DNA from: Timonella sp031979385
GTDB lineage: Bacteria > Actinomycetota > Actinomycetes > Actinomycetales > Cellulomonadaceae
Reading direction: 5' to 3'
DNA: 64,000 nt
NCBI GenBank assembly: GCA_031979385.1
Contig: DALZEF010000003.1
Coordinates: 124,001-188,000 of the forward strand
Positions 59,951 to 64,000 of the stretch are shown here, in pieces (the first letter of the stretch is position 1; each line of letters begins with the position of its first letter). The notes below the pieces were generated by a model that was given only the letters and a program-made list of their open reading frames with translations, had not been told where the DNA came from and made no database searches. A program made the position numbers and the translations under genes.

Positions 59951-61153
59951 ATGACTACTCAACTTTCAACGTTCAAGGCCATCTGGTTGATCGCCAAGCG
60001 TGAGATTGGCATGATCATGCGCGCGAAGTCCACCATCATCTCCACCGTGATCATCGCGGTGCTGATCATCGGTGGTCTGACGGCGTTCAAGTTCTTCGCG
60101 GACCGCAATGAGGTGTCCGTGGGTTACGTGGATCAGCAGATTGAGGCCACCTATTTCTCTGGCTTCCTAACCGCTCTCGACGATGCGGGCGTGGAACCTG
60201 TCATCGAGACCTATCCCAGCCTTGAGGCGCTGAACACAGCGGTAGAGGAGGGCGAGGTTGATGGCGGTCTCATCGAGGATGAGCAGGGCCTCAAGGTCGT
60301 TGCACACGAGAATCCTGATTCCGCCATCTACGATGCCGCGACCAAGGCGCAGCAGGGCAAGAGCATCCTGGATCTCAGCGAGGCGCTGCCTGGCGGAGTG
60401 AACGACCCGCTGTTCAAGAACCTCACGGAGCCAGTCCGAGTGGACGTGTTGAACCCGCCAACCGAAGTTGAGGGTTCGCAGGCCGCCGTTGGTTTCATTG
60501 TCGGTTTGCTGCTCTATCTGGGTATCTTTGGCGGCGGCATGTCTGTTGCGCAGGGTGTGGTCGAGGAGAAGTCCTCACGTGTGGTTGAGATCCTGCTTGC
60601 CTCGGTCCGTCCGTGGCAGTTGCTGACGGGCAAGGTGCTGGGGATCGGCATTGCCTCACTCGCACAGGTGGCCGTGTATGTTGGGGCCGGTGTCATCACG
60701 GCTCGCGTGCTTGGGTTGGCCACGGAACTGCCGTTCGACATCTTGGCTGTCGGTGGCTGGGTGCTCTTGTGGTTCTTGATCGGTTACATCGTGTACGCGC
60801 TGATCTTCGCTGGTCTGGGTGCGCTTGTGTCCCGCCAGGAGGACTTGGGGTCGGTCATCATGTTGCCGATGATCTTGATCATCTTCGCCTACATGCTGGG
60901 TGTGACTGTCGCCCCGAATGATCCGGATTCCACACTGGTTGCGGTGGCGTCGTACATTCCGTTCACCTCCCCCATCGTCATGCCGATCCGTTCCGCCTAT
61001 GGCGTTGCCGGCACTGGAGAGGTGTGGATTGCTGCGCTTATCGGCTTGATAACTATCCCGCTGCTGCTCGCGTTGACGGCGAAGATCTACGGCAATGGCG
61101 TGCGCCGTTCGGGTGCGAAGATCAAGCTGCGCGACGCACTCAAGCAGTCCTAA
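59951..61153 (+). CDS. ABC-2 type transporter permease (NatB-like)
   Basis: A 400-residue permease from the ATG at 59951, preceded by AGGA. One N-terminal helix (about 25-45) is followed by an extracytoplasmic domain of roughly 130 residues. Five or six helices then make up the C-terminal half. The segment VEEKSSRVVEILLASVRPWQ is typical of the ABC-2/NatB group. It works with the preceding ATPase. Substrate unknown. Confidence 0.92.
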   Translation: MTTQLSTFKAIWLIAKREIGMIMRAKSTIISTVIIAVLIIGGLTAFKFFADRNEVSVGYVDQQIEATYFSGFLTALDDAGVEPVIETYPSLEALNTAVEEGEVDGGLIEDEQGLKVVAHENPDSAIYDAATKAQQGKSILDLSEALPGGVNDPLFKNLTEPVRVDVLNPPTEVEGSQAAVGFIVGLLLYLGIFGGGMSVAQGVVEEKSSRVVEILLASVRPWQLLTGKVLGIGIASLAQVAVYVGAGVITARVLGLATELPFDILAVGGWVLLWFLIGYIVYALIFAGLGALVSRQEDLGSVIMLPMILIIFAYMLGVTVAPNDPDSTLVAVASYIPFTSPIVMPIRSAYGVAGTGEVWIAALIGLITIPLLLALTAKIYGNGVRRSGAKIKLRDALKQS

Positions 61154-61167
61154 TCTGTGCTGTGGAG

Positions 61168-61204
61168 GCCCATTCGGAACCGCGTGGTTCCGAATGGGCT
61201 TTTT
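61168..61204 (+). terminator. Intrinsic terminator of the NatAB-like operon
   Basis: Perfect 14-base arms GCCCATTCGGAACC / GGTTCCGAATGGGC with a four-base loop are followed by TTTTT. Confidence 0.95.
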
Positions 61205-61213
61205 GCGTTCTGA

Positions 61214-61288
61214 TTGGCGACGATTCCCTCCTCCCAGCGCACCCTGCACCCAAGGTGGTGGTGCTGGAAGACGGGTGCTCGTCGCCAA
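61214..61288. repeat. Inverted pair of exact TTGNCGACGA motifs, 75 bp
   Basis: TTGGCGACGA (61214-61223) faces an exact inverted copy, TCGTCGCCAA (61279-61288). The pairing extends one base further with A/T. Inside, CCAGCGCACC / GGTGCTGG can form a nested hairpin. The unit lies after a complete terminator and before gntR, so termination does not explain it. Confidence 0.6.
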
Positions 61289-61333
61289 TATATCTGCACG
61301 CCGTGAAGCCTGCGGATAAGGAAAAAGTCAGAC

Positions 61334-62062
61334 ATGTACCCTAATGCCATGTCTTCTTCGCTGCACGATCGCGTTCTTCAGACCCTTGGCCGCGAAATCA
61401 TTGACGGCACGGTGCCGCCGGGCACCGTCATGATCGCAGAGGATCTGGAAAGCCGCTTCCGGGTGTCCCGCAGTGTCATCCGCGAGGCGATTCGAGTGCT
61501 GGAGTCGATTGGCCTAGTTGCTTCGATCAAGCGCGTTGGCACACGCGTGCAGCCGAAATCGCGGTGGAATGCGCTTGACCCGCAGTTGATCCGGTGGCGC
61601 CTCGCCTCGCAGGAGCAGGGAGCGCAGTTGCGTTCGCTTACGGAGTTGCGCGCTTCGGTTGAGCCGTCTGCGGCGCGCCTGGCTGCGACGCACGCCCCTG
61701 AGGAGATCGCCGTCTTGCTCCTTGACCTAGTTGCGCAGATGCGCAATGCCGCCACCGCTGGGGATCGCGTGACGTTCACGGAGTTAGATATCGAGTTTCA
61801 CCGCCATGTGCTGCGTTGCTCCGGCAACGACATGTTTGCAAGTCTGGACTCCGCGATCGCCGAGGTCATACGCGGCCGCACCGAGCACGGCATGATGCCG
61901 AAGCATCCGTCGCAGGCGACGCTGGCTCGCCACGAGGGCGTTGCACGCGCGATTGCGCAGCATCAACCCGAGTTGGCGCGGGAGACCATGGCACAGATCA
62001 TGGATCGCACCACCGAGGAACTCTCCTCCGTGTGGGCGGACTCGCCGCGCACATTCTTCTGA
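61334..62062 (+). CDS. GntR-family regulator (FadR/FCD type), probable gluconate regulator
   Basis: A 242-residue regulator. The winged helix covers about 10-75 (EDLESRFRVSRSVIREAIRV). The all-helical FCD ligand domain follows, with metal-binding histidines in ELDIEFHRHVL and a later HEGVARAIAQHQ. The neighbouring gnd gene suggests control of gluconate or pentose phosphate metabolism, as in similar pairs. This is inference. ATG codons at 61334 and 61349 are both possible, with AAGGAAAAAG upstream of the first. Confidence 0.88.
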   Translation: MYPNAMSSSLHDRVLQTLGREIIDGTVPPGTVMIAEDLESRFRVSRSVIREAIRVLESIGLVASIKRVGTRVQPKSRWNALDPQLIRWRLASQEQGAQLRSLTELRASVEPSAARLAATHAPEEIAVLLLDLVAQMRNAATAGDRVTFTELDIEFHRHVLRCSGNDMFASLDSAIAEVIRGRTEHGMMPKHPSQATLARHEGVARAIAQHQPELARETMAQIMDRTTEELSSVWADSPRTFF

Positions 62063-62073
62063 TTTCTAACTGC

Positions 62074-62135
62074 TTGACGACGATCCTGCCGCCCTGCTTA
62101 GCCCTCTCGCCCGGGTAGTGGGCAGGGGTAGGCAG
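62074..62135 (+). terminator. Hairpin after gntR, overlapping a TTGNCGACGA copy
   Basis: CTGCCGCCCTGC pairs with GCAGGGGTAGGCAG, with an inner GCCC/GGGC pairing. It starts 23 bases beyond the gntR stop. An exact TTGACGACGA copy at 62074-62083 directly precedes the left arm. Confidence 0.55.
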
Positions 62136-62250
62136 CAGAATAAATCAGACTTATACTTGTTTTAGCCCTTCCGCACATGCGCTTTCCGCGCGGTTTGAAC
62201 CGGCGAGCGGAGCATGATCTAGCGGATTCACCACCTAACAAGGAGCATCT

Positions 62251-63699
62251 GTGTCCGAGGCTAAGGCAAACATCGGCGTTGTTGGTATGGCAGTCATGGG
62301 TTCCAACCTGGCCCGTAACCTCGCATCCCGTGACGGCAACACCGTCGCGATCTACAACCGATCCGTGGAAAAGGCGCACGCCGTTGCGCAGGCACACCCA
62401 GAGGCGAACTTCATTGTTGGTGAGTCCGTTCAGGACTTCGCCGACAAGCTGGCCAAGCCACGCACCGCAATCATCATGGTCAAGGCTGGAGGCCCAACCG
62501 ACGCCGTGATCAACCAACTCGTTGAGGTGTTCGAGCCGGGCGACATCATCGTTGATGGCGGAAACGCTCTGTTCACCGACACGATCCGCCGCGAAAAGGC
62601 TGTCAGCGAGACCGGCATCCACTTCGTTGGAGCAGGTATCTCCGGTGGTGAGGAGGGCGCACTGAACGGGCCTTCGATCATGCCCGGTGGCCCTGCGGAG
62701 TCCTACGAGACCCTTGGCCCGATCCTCTCCTCGATTGCCGCTGTCGCCGAGGGCGAGCCATGCGTGACCCACGTGGGCACCGACGGCGCTGGCCACTTCG
62801 TCAAGATGATCCACAACGGCATCGAGTACGCGGACATGCAGCTCATCGCCGAGGCATACGACCTGCTGCGTAACGTTGCCGGCCTGTCCACTGACGAGAT
62901 CGCTGACGTGTTCACGCAGTGGAACAAGGGCGAACTCGAGTCGTACCTGATCGAGATCACCGCCGAGGTGCTCCGCCAGAAAGACGCTGAGACCGGTAAG
63001 CCACTCGTTGACGTGATCCTCGATGCGGCTGGTTCCAAGGGAACCGGCGTGTGGACCGTTCAGACCGCTCTCGGTTTGGGTGTTCCCGTGTCCGGTATCG
63101 CCGAGGCCGTTTTCGCCCGTGCCGTATCGTCCAAGCCTGCTCAACGCGCAGCAGCCGCTAATCTTCCCGGCCCAGCACAGGCAGCCGCGATTGAGGATAA
63201 GGCAGCGTTCATCGAGGACGTCCGCCAGGCACTGTACGCCTCCAAGATCGTGGCCTACAGCCAGGGCTTCGACGCCATCATCGAGGGCGCGAAGGAATAC
63301 GGCTGGGACATCAAGAAGGGCGACATCGCCAAGATCTGGCGGGCCGGCTGCATCATCCGCGCTCAGTTCCTCAACCGCATCACCGAGGCGTACGCACAGG
63401 ACAACGACCTCGTCGTACTGCTCGCTGCGCCTTACTTCACGGACGCCGTCACCAAGGCCGAGCAGGCATGGCGTCGCGTGGTCGTGAAGGCTGTCGAGTC
63501 GGGCATTCCTTCGCCTGCGTTCTCCTCCTCGCTCGCCTACTACGACGGCCTGCGTGCCGAGCGTCTGCCAGCGGCCCTTGTCCAGGGACAGCGCGACTTC
63601 TTCGGAGCACACACCTACAAGCGCATCGACAAGGAAGGCACCTTCCACACCCTGTGGTCCGGTGACCGTTCCGAGGTCAGTGCGCAGGACACTCACTGA
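62251..63699 (+). CDS. gnd: 6-Phosphogluconate dehydrogenase (NADP-dependent, decarboxylating)
   Basis: Oxidises 6-phosphogluconate to ribulose 5-phosphate and CO2 in the pentose phosphate pathway. It has 482 residues, the length of the long, dimeric type. The Rossmann motif is GVVGMAVMGSNLARN at 9-23. Substrate-binding segments are GAGISGGEEGALNGPS and VKMIHNGIEYADMQ, with the catalytic Lys and Glu. The start is GTG with AAGGAG at the right distance. Confidence 0.97.
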   Translation: MSEAKANIGVVGMAVMGSNLARNLASRDGNTVAIYNRSVEKAHAVAQAHPEANFIVGESVQDFADKLAKPRTAIIMVKAGGPTDAVINQLVEVFEPGDIIVDGGNALFTDTIRREKAVSETGIHFVGAGISGGEEGALNGPSIMPGGPAESYETLGPILSSIAAVAEGEPCVTHVGTDGAGHFVKMIHNGIEYADMQLIAEAYDLLRNVAGLSTDEIADVFTQWNKGELESYLIEITAEVLRQKDAETGKPLVDVILDAAGSKGTGVWTVQTALGLGVPVSGIAEAVFARAVSSKPAQRAAAANLPGPAQAAAIEDKAAFIEDVRQALYASKIVAYSQGFDAIIEGAKEYGWDIKKGDIAKIWRAGCIIRAQFLNRITEAYAQDNDLVVLLAAPYFTDAVTKAEQAWRRVVVKAVESGIPSPAFSSSLAYYDGLRAERLPAALVQGQRDFFGAHTYKRIDKEGTFHTLWSGDRSEVSAQDTH

Positions 63700-63710
63700 T
63701 CTAAATCCTT

Positions 63711-63758
63711 AGAGCGCACTGGCTCCCCTGAGGCTACTCGGGGGAGCCAGTGCGCTCT
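63711..63758. terminator. Bidirectional terminator between gnd and ald
   Basis: Perfect 18-base arms AGAGCGCACTGGCTCCCC and complement with a 12-base loop lie between the convergent ends of gnd and the alanine dehydrogenase gene. Confidence 0.88.
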
Positions 63759-63769
63759 TGCGTGTGAGG

Positions 63770-64000
63770 TTACTTCTGCGCAGCCGCGTAAGCTGCGGCA
63801 ACCGCATCGTTAACAATCTCGCTATCACGCAGGTTCACCCCGCGGGCGAGAGCGGCATCCGCCGCGAGCGCCTCGTCCACTCCACCTGCGAGGTGCAGCA
63901 CATACGGAAGGGTTGCGTTCGTGAGTGCAATCGTGGAGGTGTTCGGCACCGCGCCAGGCATGTTGGCGACACAGTAGAACACGGAGTTGTGGACCGTGTA
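63770..64000 (-). CDS. ald: Alanine dehydrogenase, C-terminal part (runs off the window)
   Basis: Only the last 76 residues are in the window, and the gene continues past the right edge. The segment FYCVANMPGAVPNTSTIALT, followed by NATLPYVLHLA, is characteristic of alanine dehydrogenase. This enzyme interconverts alanine and pyruvate with ammonia and NADH. The gene ends in AAAQK-stop. Because the N-terminal and NAD-binding parts are missing, a related alanine dehydrogenase/transhydrogenase fold protein cannot be formally excluded. Confidence 0.88.
   Translation of the reverse strand, partial: YTVHNSVFYCVANMPGAVPNTSTIALTNATLPYVLHLAGGVDEALAADAALARGVNLRDSEIVNDAVAAAYAAAQK

Noticed and set aside
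62098..63696. 532-residue open frame on the minus strand
   Set aside because: It lies entirely antisense to gnd, whose start, ribosome binding site and motifs are clear. The composition (Leu/Val/Gly/Asp, many Cys) is typical of an antisense frame.

Overview
The window reads as the chromosome of a high-GC Gram-positive bacterium (Actinomycetota) of moderate GC content, by eye a little under 60 percent. The evidence is a full menaquinone pathway, a System II cytochrome c maturation operon in actinobacterial order, DUF501, DUF3048, DUF4229 and DUF5997 families, and the block glmU-prs-rplY-pth-mfd-mazG-eno-ftsB-DUF501-ppx-ndh. The species cannot be fixed from sequence alone. There is no phage, plasmid, insertion sequence, rRNA or CRISPR array.

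Layout. 0.8-12.7 kb: menaquinone genes menG, menF, menD, menC, menB, menE and menA, interrupted by an HtrA-type protease, a small membrane protein and a DUF3048 lipoprotein. 12.8-14.2 kb: three small genes, one of them unrecognised. 14.2-19.3 kb: a histidine phosphatase gene followed by resA-ccdA-resB-ccsB. 19.5-26.5 kb: YceI protein, threonine dehydratase, AI-2E family transporter, MsrA, a LysR-like effector-domain protein with its DUF5997 neighbour, FKBP isomerase and a Bax-inhibitor-like protein. 26.7-33.9 kb: an odd tRNA with anticodon UAA, then ndh, ppx, DUF501, ftsB-like, eno and mazG. 34.0-46.9 kb: an accessory block of a secreted metalloprotease, two tandem alpha-amylases (the second cell-wall anchored) and a five-gene oligopeptide-type ABC transporter. 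47.4-57.8 kb: mfd, ilvD, pth, rplY, prs, glmU and tRNA-Gln. 58.1-64.0 kb: a TetR regulator, a NatAB-like exporter, a GntR regulator, gnd and the 3' end of ald.

Functionally, the menaquinone genes and ndh supply the quinone pool and its electron input, and the ResABC-type genes mature c-type cytochromes for the same respiratory chain. The accessory block is for degrading protein and starch outside the cell and taking up peptides.

The most unusual signal is at DNA level. A 10-mer, TTGNCGACGA, occurs 19 times by hand count on both strands, where about 0.5 would be expected by chance. It sits in intergenic DNA and in unrelated reading frames, twice as an inverted pair. In addition there are two families of long imperfect or perfect palindromes, one with four copies and one with two. 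One copy of the first family is translated as part of the C-terminal tail of an ABC ATPase.
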